64,000 nucleotides of DNA from Cordilura impudica (lineage: Eukaryota > Arthropoda > Insecta > Diptera > Scathophagidae): contig OY821518.1 of NCBI GenBank assembly GCA_963682025.1, forward strand, positions 13,784,100 to 13,848,099, in the 5' to 3' direction. Shown piece after piece: positions 1-11,498 of this stretch. Within the stretch, counting starts at the first letter, position 1, and each line of letters starts with the position of its first letter. Both the position numbers and the translations under genes were made by a program. The notes under the pieces were generated by a model, which had not been told where the DNA came from, searched no databases, and saw nothing but the letters and a program-made list of their open reading frames with translations.

Positions 1-2280
1 ACACAGAATTTTATCAGCATAAATAATAATAAAATAAAATATGGCAACTAATGCAAATAACGCAAATACGATAAGTTTATTTATATAAAAATTAATGTTT
101 ATATTTTTGGTATGTATTTCCTCTTTTAGTACCAACCAAAACATTTAACATTTTTTTTTCATTATAAATTAAAATGCAAGAGGTACGTAACTAAAACTCC
201 AGGGTATATCTCACGACCAAAAAGCAAACACTAACAAGTGTTTTCTCTTATACAAAATAGCAGAAGCGACGAAGCGATCTTTCTTCGTTGGATCGAAAAT
301 TACTAAAGAAAGCGTTTTACAATATGAAAATACAACTGAGTGTTCACAACAAATGATTGTATTGTGTATTTCAATACAACATACAATATACAACACCTGT
401 TGTGAATTGCCCAAATGTAAATTTAGCAAAAAAAATTTATGTATTAATTTATTTAAAGAGAAAAACACAAAAATAACGTTTGATGTTGTATTTTGTGTGT
501 GTAATATTTACATACACATATTATATAATACAAATAATATACATATATTATATATATGTATGTATGTATGTATATTCATAGTAACTGCGTGTTAGAAATA
601 AATCGGTATATTATTTTATTTACATAAAATTCTGCAATATTTTGTTGTGGGAAAATACATTTCTTTTGCATTAACAGAGTGTCACTTCATTTTGCTCAGC
701 GTGACTATGCCACAGTAGATGGCGCCACAAATTTTGTTCTAATTAGCTTTCCAATAGTTATTTCTATTTTAACATGAATGTCAATATTTTCAACTAGATA
801 TCATACAGAACAATGTTAAGAGTATACACGGGCTGGTCTTTTATTATTTCATACGTTTTTTCATTATTCTTTTACAAATATGAACATAAGTTTGGCATAT
901 TAACTTTTTGTTGTCTTTACAAAATAGAGTTAACGAGTTCATCAATGAGTTTTTTGCTTACAAAACAGTTCTACATAGTTATATAGAACTATTATTCTGC
1001 TTTACCTACAAAATATCTAATTGCGATTACATCTAATTTTTAAAAATTGTTTATAATTAATAAAGCATTATTATTCACATAAATAGAAAATTGCACTTTT
1101 TAAATTTTACCAAATTTAAGAAAATATAAATTCTTATAAAAACTGAAATTAAAATTTCCAATTATAAATTAGAAAATATTAATTGAATTTCAGAAAATCA
1201 TATCAAAACGTCAGAAATAATAATTTTAAATTTAGAAGACATCAATTGCATCTTTAATATATAAATTTTATTCGTTAAACACAAATTGAAATTCCCAAAA
1301 AAAAACACCAAATATGTTTACATTTAAAAATGTTTACATTTAAAAAAAAAAATATTGCCATTCAGGAGATATTAATAACTTTTCAGTACCGCGATTCAGT
1401 AACTTCTTTTAACGATAGTCGAATCGTAAAAAAAGAAAATTGCAAAATTATCAGTAAAATTTTTAAACGATATTCGCTATTGTTAAAGTCAGCTGTTGTT
1501 GTTATCTAAACGACAACCATTTTTCTGTTGTTTATTCAATCGATAAAAACTTAAATGTCGTCATGCATAAATAAAAATCATAAAATAGTGAAAATATTTT
1601 GCTTTTATTAAAAAACTTTTTTATATAAATAAAAAAATTAAATAGCATATTCAATTCATTATTTCATTTTCAAATAAATAAGCAGAAATATTAGTAAAAA
1701 AAATAAAGATATTAAACATAAACATAAAATCATCCTGTCAAACACGAAGTAATTTATTTTTTTCTATTCTTCTTTGTGTTTTTCGCTTATTTTGACAGAG
1801 ATGCCACTCGCTTACAATTTAAATAAATAGAAAAATAGATTTGTCGACTGTCGTTAAGATGTATATACTTAGTGAATCACTTAATCCTTAGTGCAAACAA
1901 CATTAGCTGTCGATATATTTTGCGATTGTCAGAACGTTGAATTTGAAATTTACAGAATCGCACTACAGAAAATATTAATTTAAATTCAATGAATTTAAGA
2001 AAACCTCAAATGATATTTAAGAATTGCGAACATAAAAATTGTTACATAAATAAACACAATTTGATTAGAATGTTATTTTTTATATATAAATTTTCACAAT
2101 TTTTTTTGGATGAAAATTTGAAGTTTTTCAGAAAATAAAGATAACATTAAATTATTTTATTTAAAATGTTTGGGACTTTTGGTTTTTTGCGTTTGGCATC
2201 CCTAATTTGATTATTTATTATTATAAATTTATTCTCTAGGTTTTCAAAATATGGCAATATTTTAAAAAAAAGTTGAGAGA
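1..2280. other. AT-rich DNA without a recognisable gene
   Basis: Nothing coding is supported here: open frames are short, lysine/phenylalanine/isoleucine-rich and resemble no family I know. The only local structure is a short ATGT microsatellite near 555-573. This could be intronic or intergenic host DNA. Confidence 0.6.
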
Positions 2281-2299
2281 GCTTTTTTTCTTTTTGGTT

Positions 2300-2650
2300 A
2301 TTATTTTGTTACTCCATCCGACATATATGGCCACAATGAAGAAATATTTGGCCAGTTAAAAGAAACTATACAGCCATCTCCAATACCCGGAAACGCATGC
2401 ATATAGGTATATAACCAAAATGCATGGCGATCAGCAATCACGATGACCAAAAAGCAAACACCGAAGTAAATCCGAAATAATAGAAAAGACGAAAACCAAC
2501 CCAAAGAATTTTCTTAAATAATTTGGTATTAAGTTTAACAAATTGTTTACTTTTTCCAATATTTTGTTTACATTTATTATCAATACTCAAACCGAAGTGG
2601 AGGGTATTAAAGATTCGGCACAGCCGAATTTAACACTCTTACTTGTTTTT
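2300..2650 (+). repeat. HINE/DINE-like repeat with terminal hairpin (family 2)
   Basis: The right end has a perfect 7-bp stem, ATTCGGC (2613-2619) and GCCGAAT (2623-2629) with loop ACA, followed by a T-rich tail ending CTTACTTGTTTTT. Related tails occur at 26581-26640 and, inverted and degraded, near 4251-4290. A hairpin close to the 3' end is typical of Helitron/Helentron-derived non-autonomous elements. The left boundary is a guess; the 3' tail is the secure part. Confidence 0.5.
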
Positions 2651-2718
2651 AATTATTTCTAGTTTTAAAGAAACATTAAATTATTGGGAAAGCTCTTATT
2701 CCCAAGCATGCAGAATAC

Positions 2719-2952
2719 CAGGGGCCAAATCACCCATTCGATATTGAGTAGAGTCAATCGAAATTCAGTATTTTGGTTTATTATTTAAAGAGGGCAGACA
2801 AATATTAGCCCCCTTTTCACTTTTACTTTTAACCTGGGCCCAAATTCGTTAACTGCGACAGAGTAAAATTATTCTTAGTATTTTATTTTGGTAAATACAA
2901 AAAAAATTTCGATCGAAAAATTTCGATAATGAATGCGGTGATTTGGCCCAGC
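2719..2952. mobile_element. Small inverted-repeat element (MITE-like)
   Basis: GGGCCAAATCACC at 2722-2734 is matched in inverse as GGTGATTTGGCCC at 2937-2949, and similarity extends inwards (CATTCGATAT against ATAATGAATG). The 234-bp unit has no ORF. The size and terminal inverted repeats suggest a non-autonomous DNA transposon; I could not define a target-site duplication or a superfamily. Confidence 0.5.
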
Positions 2953-4009
2953 ACTTTTACTGCAAAAATAAAATATGAAAAATATAAAATGTAGTAATTT
3001 TTTCTTCAAAATTACGCGTTTTTTTTATATCGATTTTAGTGCTTTTTGATATTTTAGAGTTGACAACCCTCAACTTTTTTTACAATAAATTTTTTCACTA
3101 CTCTAATATTAATTCTCATCTCTAAAAATATTATTTAATTTATTTATTTTCCCCTAGAAACACTTGAGTTCCTTGATCTGGCATCCCAACCGTTTGCCAA
3201 ACATTAAGCAGCGCAGCGTTGAAAGAATGTTAAGAATCATTGTTATTAACATTTTGTCGTCTGTTTGTTGGTCGTTTTCATCGTTTTTTTTTTGTGATCT
3301 TCGTTAAGTTAAATTATGTTATATTTAATCGTTTCTTATGATTCGTTGCGGTTCGTTTTAAATATAAATTTTGGTTTGTTTTTGTTATTAATGTTGCCTT
3401 AATAAGCCGTAGATTGGCATTATTGTCGTTCTTTGCTTCGTTTAACATTAACGCTTTTAGTTTGATGTTATTAGCCCGGGGTATTTAAAAAATATTGTCA
3501 CTTTTTGTGTTTTTTTTTTTTTTAATTTAAACCTCTACTGTAAGTGGTCATGGGTATATAGAAGTCTCTATCTGTATGTAACTTATCGAAATATGGGTTT
3601 GCAATTCGATAAACCAAAGTTATTTTTGATTCTAATAGCAAGCTTGGTTGATCTGTAGATGTCGTCTATTAGTGCGGGTTGTAGTGTTTGCTGAAAATTA
3701 GTAAAAATCAAAGTTCAACGGAGACAAAATATATTCATAATACTGTATTCAAATTAAAAGGTGACTTTTCAATTTAAGTCTCAACATGAAAATAAATCAA
3801 AATAAATTATTTTAACTCAACGTGAAAATAAATAATTTTAAATGATTTTAAATGATTTTAAATGATTTTATTTTCACGTTGATAAATACTACTTTTAAAA
3901 TCAGTGACAAATTGCATGTCATTATCTTCTTTGGTTTAATAGTCAGGCCAAACTGTTTACAACAAAAATATTATTTGACAAATCTTTGTGTTTGTACCAT
4001 GATGTCTCA
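2953..4009. other. Unannotated AT-rich stretch
   Basis: No gene or element is recognisable. From about 3170 to 3700 the sequence is less A-tract-dominated and reads like single-copy host DNA. Around 3838-3870 there is a short tandem of AAATGATTTT. Confidence 0.5.
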
Positions 4010-4250
4010 TTGGTTCTTCGAGATAATTTCGCACAAAATTCGACTCGTATCGATGCCTTATTTAGCACCGTGGAACTCCAATGAATTCTAAAGAGACACC
4101 GTTTTGAATCGCCTGAGGAGATAAAAAAGAATCGCTGCGCGCTTTAAAATCCACTCCGAAAATCGACTTTAAAAACTATTTCGAGGATTGGGTAAAAATT
4201 TAGTGTACAGCAGAGGAATTACTTTGAAGGCGGAAAAATTGAAATTGCGG
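4010..4250 (+). pseudogene. mariner-type transposase relic, C-terminal part
   Basis: Three out-of-frame segments line up in order with the end of mariner transposases: a segment reading LVLRDNFAQNSTRI (about 4011-4055), then RHRFESPEEIKKESLRALK through NYFEDW (4094-4192), then NYFEGGKIEI (about 4217-4246). In mariner proteins this is the region from just before the third catalytic aspartate to the C-terminus. The 'LAP' tripeptide near 4065 sits where mariner has SPDLAP. At least two frameshifts separate the segments and no terminal repeat is visible, so this is a short dead fragment. Assignment rests on motif order only. Confidence 0.55.
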
Positions 4251-5107
4251 CTGTGCCGGATCTTTGACACCCTACACCTGCGTCTTTAACTCAATATTAC
4301 AACCAATATTGGACGCGGCTACCACTTTAAAACTGTTGCCGATACTGAAACTTTAAATTTGAATACCAATTAAATTTTAAGTTAATTGCTTGTCTTGTTG
4401 GCCAGTTTTTTTTTTTATTATTTATTATAAAAAAGAGTGATCGTGTCTTCTATAGAAAGAAACACTTACTATTTGAAAAATTGCATTATTTTTCTTTTAC
4501 TAGAGTAGAGAACCTAAGTACTTCATAAACATCAATGAAATTCATTATTTAACGCAGTCGGCGCACAATGGTTGAAAATCGTTTTTCATTGGCCAAAACT
4601 CTGCAACTTTTGAACTGATCAAAACATTTCAGTAATTTTTTTTAATGGATAGATATTTAGTTAAACTTGTGTCAGTTTTAATATCTTTTTTTTTAACTTT
4701 CAGCGTTTTTATTTTTTTATTTATCAAAAATGTCATATTTGGATTTTAGCAATAATTGTAAGCATTTTTTGTAATAATGGAATTTTTTTAATGTTTACAC
4801 TAAAAAAAAGTAAAATCAACTGGAAATTTTGTTATTACCACAGAAAAGTTTGTAATTTTTTGCTGTCAAATTTGTCAATATTAGCAAAATAAATTAGCGC
4901 AATGAATCTGATTTTGATATGAAAATATTGATGGTTATTTTTTGAATCTTTCTTATTTATTAAAACATTTCATACATCTATGGGTAAAAAGCCTTTTAAA
5001 AATAAAAACTGCAATAGAATTTTAACAATGGGAGGTTCTGTTTATTATTGTTTTTTTTTACTAATACTATGTTTTTCGTACTTAAATAAAAACGAAAGAC
5101 AATTATA
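4251..5107. other. Repeat fragments and AT-rich spacer
   Basis: 4251-4290 matches an inverted, mutated copy of the GGCACAGCC hairpin tail of the family-2 HINE-like repeat. About 4525-4610 is a diverged dispersed repeat whose inverted partner lies near 7920-8010; both share CATTGGCCAAA and ATGGTTGAAA. The rest is AT-rich without a gene. Confidence 0.45.
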
Positions 5108-6386
5108 AAGGGTTTTTTAAAAGGGACGCTACAAAAGTAGAAAGACAGGGACAGCAAACGACGCCATATTTCTTGAAGCTCTTTTGACATTTCTCTTCAG
5201 TAAGGTTTGCCATTTCATGATGGAAAGAAATACGAGCCAACAACGAGTCGGAATTATTAAAATTTGTTATTGAAATTCGGAGTCAGTGGCCTCAACGTTA
5301 AGAGCGCTACGTCCAATTTATGGTCGTCATAATCGTCCTAGCAGATCAACAATTGAGCGTCTAGTCATAGTACAAAATGTTCCCGTGCCAGTGAGACAAA
5401 GAAGTGCCCGTAGTGTCAAGAATATTGCTGCCGCTGAGGCTTCAGTTGAAGAAAGCCCAAATGTGTCTCTCACACGTCGTTCTCAAGCGTTGGGCATCTC
5501 TGTGACGTTGTTGTGGCGAATTTTGCGAAAAGATCTTGGCCTTCATCCTTACAATATCAAATTGAAGGAAGAACTGAAGCCGCTTCACCACCGGAAGCGT
5601 CGTATGTTCGTGAATTGGGCTGAGCAACAACTTGAAAATGATTCGGATTTTCAACGAAAAATCATCTTCAGTGATGAGGCTCATTTCTGGCTGAATGGCT
5701 TCGTCAATAAACAAAATATGCGTTATTGGTCAGACAGCAATCCACACGTACTCCATGAGTCATCATTGCATCCCGAAAAAATTACGGTTTGGTGCGGTTT
5801 ATGGGCCGGCGTCATTGGGCCGTACTTCTTCCATGATGATCAAGACCGGCACGTTACTGTGAATGGGAATCGGTACCGTTCAATTATAATCCGATATTTT
5901 TGGCCCCAATTGGATGATGTGGACCTGGAGGACATGTGGTTCCAACAGGACGGCGCCACAAGCCACACAACGAATGTCACAATCAATTTATTGGAAACCA
6001 AGTTTGGAGAACGTGTTATCTCACGAAATGGTCCAGTCGATTGGCCGCCTCGGTCGTGCGTTTTGACGCCGTTGGACTATTTCCTGTGGGGCTACGTCAA
6101 ATCTATGGTCTATGTCAACAAGCCAGCGACGATTGATGAACTTCGTACGAATATCGAACGTGAAATTGCAGCAGTATCGGCCGATTTATGCTTGAAAACC
6201 GGTGAATATTGTGTTCAGCGTCTGGACTTCTGCAAGCGTGCCCGTGGTGGCCATGCAAAATAGATCGATTTCCATACATAATGGCATCGAACTTACTTTC
6301 GCAGGAATAAAGAATTTCATTGACATCCAAAACCGTTTTTGTTTTATTTAAAAAAACTTTGGTAGCGCTCTTATTGAAAACCCCTT
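5108..6386 (+). mobile_element. Tc1/mariner DD41D transposon, nearly full length
   Basis: Both termini are visible. The left end (5108 onward, through GACGCTACAAAAG) and the inverted right end (ending 6386, through TTTGGTAGCGCTC) match over about 32 bp with substitutions. TA dinucleotides flank both ends (5106-5107 and 6387-6388), as expected for Tc1/mariner insertion. The element is about 1.28 kb and holds a single transposase gene. It is probably immobile because that gene is broken. Confidence 0.85.
5217..6263 (+). pseudogene. DD41D mariner-like transposase, disrupted
   Basis: This would encode the cut-and-paste transposase that binds the element's own termini. The ATG at 5217 opens a frame reading MMERNTSQQRVGIIKICY that stops at TGA 5271-5273; the same frame then runs open to TAG at 6261. 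An N-terminal helix-turn-helix region comes first. The catalytic triad follows: D in FSDEAHFW, D in WFQQDGATSHT and D in LTPLDYFLWGY, with 41 residues between the second and third. Against my memory of this family, about eight codons seem missing after the segment IERLV, and the usual D two residues before LTPLD is V. The in-frame TGA makes this a pseudogene unless a GTG at 5286 is used. Confidence 0.85.
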
Positions 6387-6392
6387 TAATTA

Positions 6393-6740
6393 CTAGCAGA
6401 TTCCAGCCAAATTCTAGGAAATTTTATTTTTTCATTAAATAAATACTAAAGATATGCTAATCAGTTATAGCCAATTCTCAAATCAACAAAAAAAAAAAAA
6501 CAAACTCATTTTTATTACAAACACATTAACAAATTTCATAAAACACACATAGCATATGCATAATTGTATGTATGTGTTAGTAGCAACTTTAAATGCAATT
6601 TACTCAAAATAAAGGAAAAAATTTTAAAATCTGTGAATCTGTAAATCGGCTAAAAAGAAATACTTTTCAAATAATATACGTTTTCTCAAAATCGGGATAA
6701 AACCGTAGAACAAAACATTGGTCACAAGAAATCGCCTAGC
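6393..6740 (-). repeat. Dispersed repeat family 'R', copy 1
   Basis: About 350 bp, in reverse orientation to copies at 9491-9842 and 52586-52947. Shared blocks include TTGTGACC, ATCCCGATTTTGACC (diverged), GCTACTAACACATACAT and GGAATCTGCTAG. In all three copies the GCTAG end is followed by T. No coding capacity. It is either a SINE-like unit or a non-autonomous Helitron; see findings. Confidence 0.65.
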
Positions 6741-6774
6741 CTATTAATATTATAGATTATTAATTTCATTCAAA

Positions 6775-7209
6775 TATTGATTGCAAATATTCCATATTTT
6801 GTTCTGTGTTTTTTTCTGTTCTTTAGTAGTTTTTTGACTTCTGCATCTAAATCCCGATGTCCCACTTTCCATTGATTTCGAATACTGGAGATTAGCGGAT
6901 CTTACTTTGCCAATAATATATTAAATAGAACTTCATTTGTGGAATTTCGTAAAATTTTTCTAGTGTTGTGCTCTCTATAATACCCTTATTCATTTTTTCC
7001 TGAACCTCCTCTGATAGATCTCCAAGGGGCACCAAATGATATTTAACGACATGCTCTGTATGATAAAGGATTTCGTGAACTGTTGCAGACATATTTCTCC
7101 ATGGGTACTTAGTTGTATATATTTTTGCAGTTTCCTTAGCATAATCTCCAAATTTTCTAGAGTAAATTTTTTCATTGAACGCAAGTACTTCTAAGATTAT
7201 TTTAAATCT
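6775..7209 (-). pseudogene. Transib transposase relic, C-terminal third
   Basis: Reading the minus strand from 7209: KFGDYAKETAKIYTTKYPW, then RNMSATVHEI, then HLVPLGDLSEEVQEKMNK. After a one-base frameshift follows YYREHNTRKILRNSTNEVLF, and after a TAA and a further shift DPLISSIRNQWKVG. The order matches the C-terminal part of the Transib transposase in this window (KYGEYASKTA, LGELSEEAQES, LISSLRH at 49600-49830) and, more distantly, RAG1 around its catalytic glutamate. It contains the PW...VHEIL segment that the other copy lacks. The upstream two thirds and any terminus are missing. Two independent in-window alignments make the assignment firm. Confidence 0.8.
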
Positions 7210-8554
7210 GCATTAGTGCATTGTTAGGTCAAATAAAAAGGTATAAAAAAGGTATGATAATAAAAAAATCCAGGTTACAAATTAATTACATCTTCTGCGT
7301 ATTGACATTCTTACTTACAAATATATCAAAAGGGTAGTGTATTTTGTAAGCAGATCTCATTACTGGTAATAGAACAAATAATGACTATTATAAGCTATAA
7401 AATACCTAAAGCATACATCATTACATTATCACACCATTGTATACCTATAGGGCTGATTAAACAACCGTAATTTGAATTTTTTTTCGAGTATTTTCATTAA
7501 AATGGTAAAAGTGTTATACCCACGGGTCATCACACGGGTGCACAAGTATATATAGGATTAAAGAGAACACTTTCAACGTTCTCCGGGTGGTATACGTTTC
7601 TTGTTCACTTTTGTAGTTTATAGTATATAGTATTTCATAACGCCCCTAATATTAAACGGTAGGACTGTTACCACTTATAGCAACTAAGACTACAATCCTA
7701 GCAACCGTGTAACAAGGACCGCAGGTTATTATCAATGATAACTGGTGAGTTAAAAAACAAAAAAAAAAATCACCTTCTTCTGAGATTAAAATAAAAGTTG
7801 TGTTTGACAGCATGCCACGCCCACAATTAGCAATAATTTAACATAACTTTTTGGCTGCCTTAATCTGGATATATTAGCTACAAAATGACGTTAAAATTTA
7901 AAAAATCAGTGACAAAAAAATAGACCTTTGGCCAATGAAATCAAAATTTCAACCATAGTGCGGCGTTTAATACCCAAAGTTTATGAATGTTTTGAGATCT
8001 TAGAAGTCATACGATTATTAAAAAAAATTCAAATGATTCTTGGCTTAAAATTTCCAGATATTAATATTAAAATAAACAAATTTTAAAGTATTTTTATCTG
8101 AATTAGTTAGTAAAATATTAATTTAAGAATGCATTTAATACAAAAACATAAAAACAATAGAAACAGTTAAGAAATTAAAGTCAGACAAAAAATATACCCG
8201 ATAAAAGCTATTATACCAAATTTCATCTAAATATTTATTTGTATAATGACGACCTTTAGTTTGCGTACACGGACGAAGGTGTTCGATTATTTTCAATATC
8301 AAATATGACAAAAGCTATCCATAAATTTTTATTTCCATTTTATTGTTATTTCTAGTCTTTACAAGATTAATAAACATTTTTGTGAAAATGTCCATCATGT
8401 TTTGGCATATAATGCACCTTCACGATGACTTTGTTTCGGTTAAAGCTTGTTCAATTTTTCCATCAATCATTGTGAGACACATTTTTCACAATGGCTTGGT
8501 CATCAAATTTAAATATTACTGGTTGAAGTTCTGACATCTGACATCAGTTATGAC
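7210..8554. other. Gene-less stretch with a dispersed repeat
   Basis: No coding region is recognisable. About 7860-8050 is a diverged inverted copy of the repeat seen near 4525-4610. A Tyr/His-poor AT-rich segment with TATACCCACGGGT at about 7515 could be the edge of another repeat. Nothing else is supported. Confidence 0.4.
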
Positions 8555-8719
8555 TAACGTGACCATACGTCCCGTTTTGAACGGGACCGTCCCGTTTTCA
8601 GCGACTTTGTCCCGGGGACAAAAAAATGTCCCGTTTTCAGATATTCGAAAAAAGAGATAGTTGATTTGTTCAAAAATGTAAAAACAAGTCTTCAATTCGT
8701 CAAAGATAGTTTTTTTAAT
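8555..8719 (+). mobile_element. Possible DNA-transposon terminus with GTCCCG repeats
   Basis: GACCATACGTCCCGTTTT (8561-8578) is followed by two further GTCCCGTTTT blocks and a GGGAC inverse, a pattern I associate with ends of some hAT-type elements. Downstream, one frame reads KKEIVDLFKNVKTSLQFVKD, which could be the start of a coding region. It might be the 5' edge of the hAT remnant at 10150-10695, but no matching inverted end was found, so this is tentative. Confidence 0.3.
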
Positions 8720-9144
8720 ATATCGCACCTGTACCTCTAAAGTGAGTCAACTTAAAATTTTTCAATATTCACTTTTTACAAGAAAACGATACACAGTGGT
8801 CATATCTATCCACTGTAAAAATCTTACATCGATTTTTCTAGTTTTTCGCAAAAAAAAAAAAAAATACACTTGTAATCCTCTTTGTGTTATAAGAGTAGAT
8901 GCTTTAGAATCCACTAAAAAGACATATTTTGAGTTCCACCCAAAAAACTTGTTATTTTTGATTATCACTGAATCACTGAAAAATCGCAAAAAACAACTAC
9001 TGTTGTATACTTATTATTCGCAATTCTTTGCAATGAAACAACTGTTTTTAAATTTTATAGTAAATATTAAAAAACCCGTTTTTTGCCTCTACTGGAAATT
9101 TGTAAATTTTGAGTTTACTCACTTTAGAGGTACAGGTGCGATAT
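8720..9144. mobile_element. 425-bp MITE with perfect 28-bp inverted repeats
   Basis: 8720-8747 and 9117-9144 are perfect inverted repeats (starting ATATCGCACCTGTACC). If the transposon begins at TCGCACC, TA lies immediately outside both ends, consistent with a Tc1/mariner-derived MITE. The interior is A/T-rich; the long open frames on both strands here show no family resemblance and are probably incidental. Confidence 0.65.
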
Positions 9145-9490
9145 GTACAAATACATCACAAGTCAGTTGAAAAATAATTTCATCTAAAAAGTATTTAAAA
9201 CGATTTAACTGGATTTCTTATGAATTTGGTTGAATCAATTCATAGTACATAAACTTAAATTATTGTTCTTAAAAAGCAAAAAATAAAAAATTTTAAAATA
9301 AGAATACATTGCATTTTACTTGTACGTTGCCCGTCAAACTAACAATCAAAATAAAACAAAAAAACAAAATTGCAAAAAATAGAAATTGCAGTTCTATAAA
9401 TTTGCTTGGTTAACCTCAAATGCAGCAATACAAAAATCATCTTCTCTTCTTTCTTTGTTGCAGAATATGAATAAATGTATTAGATTAATA
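9145..9490. other. AT-rich spacer
   Basis: Sits between the 425-bp MITE and repeat 'R' copy 2. I see no gene, repeat or motif in it. Confidence 0.5.
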
Positions 9491-9842
9491 GACCAGGCGA
9501 TATCTTGTGACCGATGTTTTGTTCTACCGTTTTATCCCGATTTTGACCGAACGTATATTATTTGAAAGGAATTTCTTTTTAGCCATTTTGCAGATTTACA
9601 GATTTTTTAATATTTTCCTTTATTTTAAGTTGCTACTAACACATACATAAAATTATACATATTATAAATAAATTACAAATTATACATTTTATTGAATTTG
9701 TTAATGTGTTTGTTAATTTGTTTTTTTATCTTCATTCACAATAATAATAAACCATTAAAGTGTAGGTTTGTGAATAAGCTAAGTTGAAAAATAAAGTTGC
9801 CTAGAAATGGCACTCGAATTTCAAGCGCTGGAATCTGCTAGT
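9491..9842 (+). repeat. Dispersed repeat family 'R', copy 2
   Basis: Same ~350-bp unit as 6393-6740 (opposite orientation) and 52586-52947 (same orientation). The right end reads GGAATCTGCTAG followed by T. Just inside it, CTCGAATTTCAAG is a near-palindrome that is perfect in copy 3 (CTCGAATTTCGAG). Confidence 0.65.
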
Positions 9843-10149
9843 ATGAATAAATATATTACGAAACACAAGAGACAAAAATAGATTAATTGTTTTTGTTTTA
9901 TAATGATGTTCTTGTACTTAATCAAAGAGTTTTAATATTGAAGAGGCCAAAGTGCAGTATAGATGGAAAATATATTTTCTGTTATTGTACCAACCAGACA
10001 AACAAATTGTACTTTTTCGATCCTCACGGTACCAAAATTTTTTCCGCTTTTTTTTAAAACAATTTTATCGTATTGAGTCAGATTTGCTTAGGACACTAAA
10101 AAAATTTAAATTGGATTCTTCAGGTGCTGTAGAAACTTGTAATGTATAA

Positions 10150-10695
10150 ATTGCCAAAAAATTGAAGCAGCACAGTGAAATTAACAAATTAAAAGAGAAT
10201 TTGTTTCAGAAAGAGACAACTCACTTTCTTCCATATTCAGTCCGTGGTTTACTTGAAAAATTAAAAGAAGATAGTTACACCGATATTGACGAGAATTTCG
10301 CGAAAATTAAGGCTAAAGAATTTTATAAAACTAGTCGAGAGTATTTAGAACAATGGACTGTTTATAACAAAGATTTAGAAAAACTTAATTGGGCAAATTT
10401 AACAGAAGTACCACAGTGGGAAGATATTCAAAAAGTTCTAGATATATTGATCGAAAAAGAACATATCGATTGCAATAAAGATACGGGAAGTATTCGATGA
10501 ATATTCACTCGTATCTAAATACGTAACATCGCAGAAAATTAATGAATGGCACCAACAAAATATTTCTACGGAAAATCGTTACAAATTTTCAAATTATAGT
10601 TGAATATATTTTATGTTTGCCTGGTACAAATGAGCCGGTTGAACGTGTGTTTTCTTTGATGAACAAGTTGTGGACTGAAGATAAAACTAAATTCT
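10150..10695 (+). pseudogene. hAT transposase remnant, C-terminal part
   Basis: An open segment (10162-10500) reading LPYSVRGLLEKLKEDSYTDI and EFYKTSREYLEQWT continues, after frameshifts near 10494 and 10600, as SKYVTSQKINEWHQQN and then VEYILCLPGTNEPVERVFSL followed by MNKLWTEDKTKF. The last block is the hAT C-terminal dimerisation motif, in which the E of PVERVFS is the expected third catalytic residue region. The remnant ends exactly where the inverted-repeat element at 10696 begins, so that element probably cut it. The N-terminal zinc finger and the first catalytic residues are not present. Confidence 0.75.
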
Positions 10696-11498
10696 GTGGT
10701 TTTCTGGAATAACCGCGTATGTCCATTTTTGTCAGTTTTAAGTTAACGGTGCCAAATATATTACATATGTTCAATTTAAAAAAAAAAATATTGACCATTT
10801 CTGAGTTTTTTCTTTAAATAACGACTTAACTTAAATGTTTATTAAATTAATTTGCAGCACTAACGACGTATATCAACCTACGTTTAATCGCTGACAAATT
10901 ATTTTCTCAGAAAACGACACATAGCGACATACGTTGTTATTAATGAAAAAAATGCAAAATAATTTTGGATTAGTTTTCAGTTTATAACCACTTATAAAAA
11001 CTTGTGTGTTTATTTCTGAAAAAAATGCAAAATAATTTTGGATTAGTTTTCAGTTTATAACCACTTATAAAAACTTGTGTGTTTATTTCTGTATTTCTTG
11101 TCACTATTATTCTTGATACGTTGTTATATTCTCATCCTAACTCCCGTTAGCTTTTTATTGACGAACAAAAAAATCCATTTTTCAAGCAACAACAACTTAT
11201 GTCTACATGGGTGGTTGTATTGGTAGTTTTCTTTTTCAAAAAAAAAAAAACGACGTTTGTCGACATAAGTTGTTTTATCTGCACACACTTTAAGTGTAAT
11301 TTACATATTGTTTTTTCGTCCTTCTCTAGGATCTATTCCTCAAAATTGTGTATAAAGTATTTATTGCCCATATCTACAGGACTCTTAAATAAAAAGCTCT
11401 AAAATCTTCATATGGAGCCCATAATTTCAAATATAACGTTTTTTGGCTCCCCTGAACACATTGATTTTATGACACACGCGGTTATTCTAGAAAACCAC
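10696..11498. mobile_element. 803-bp inverted-repeat element inserted in a hAT remnant
   Basis: GTGGTTTTCTGGAATAACCG at 10696 is matched by its inverse at 11476-11498 (one mismatch, 23 bp). The interior carries two 73-bp tandem copies (10945-11017, 11018-11090) and a looser inverted pair around ACAACTTATGTC (near 11195) and GACATAAGTTGT (near 11260). There is no transposase. The superfamily is unknown; I could not identify a target-site duplication. Confidence 0.6.

Noticed and set aside
690..725. A second Transib end (CACAGTAGATGGCGCCAC)
   Set aside because: Only part of the heptamer and the GGCGCC block are present, with extra bases between them and no nonamer; probably chance.
8742..9170. 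142-codon frame over the 425-bp MITE
   Set aside because: It extends through the terminal inverted repeat, has a competing frame on the other strand and no family resemblance.
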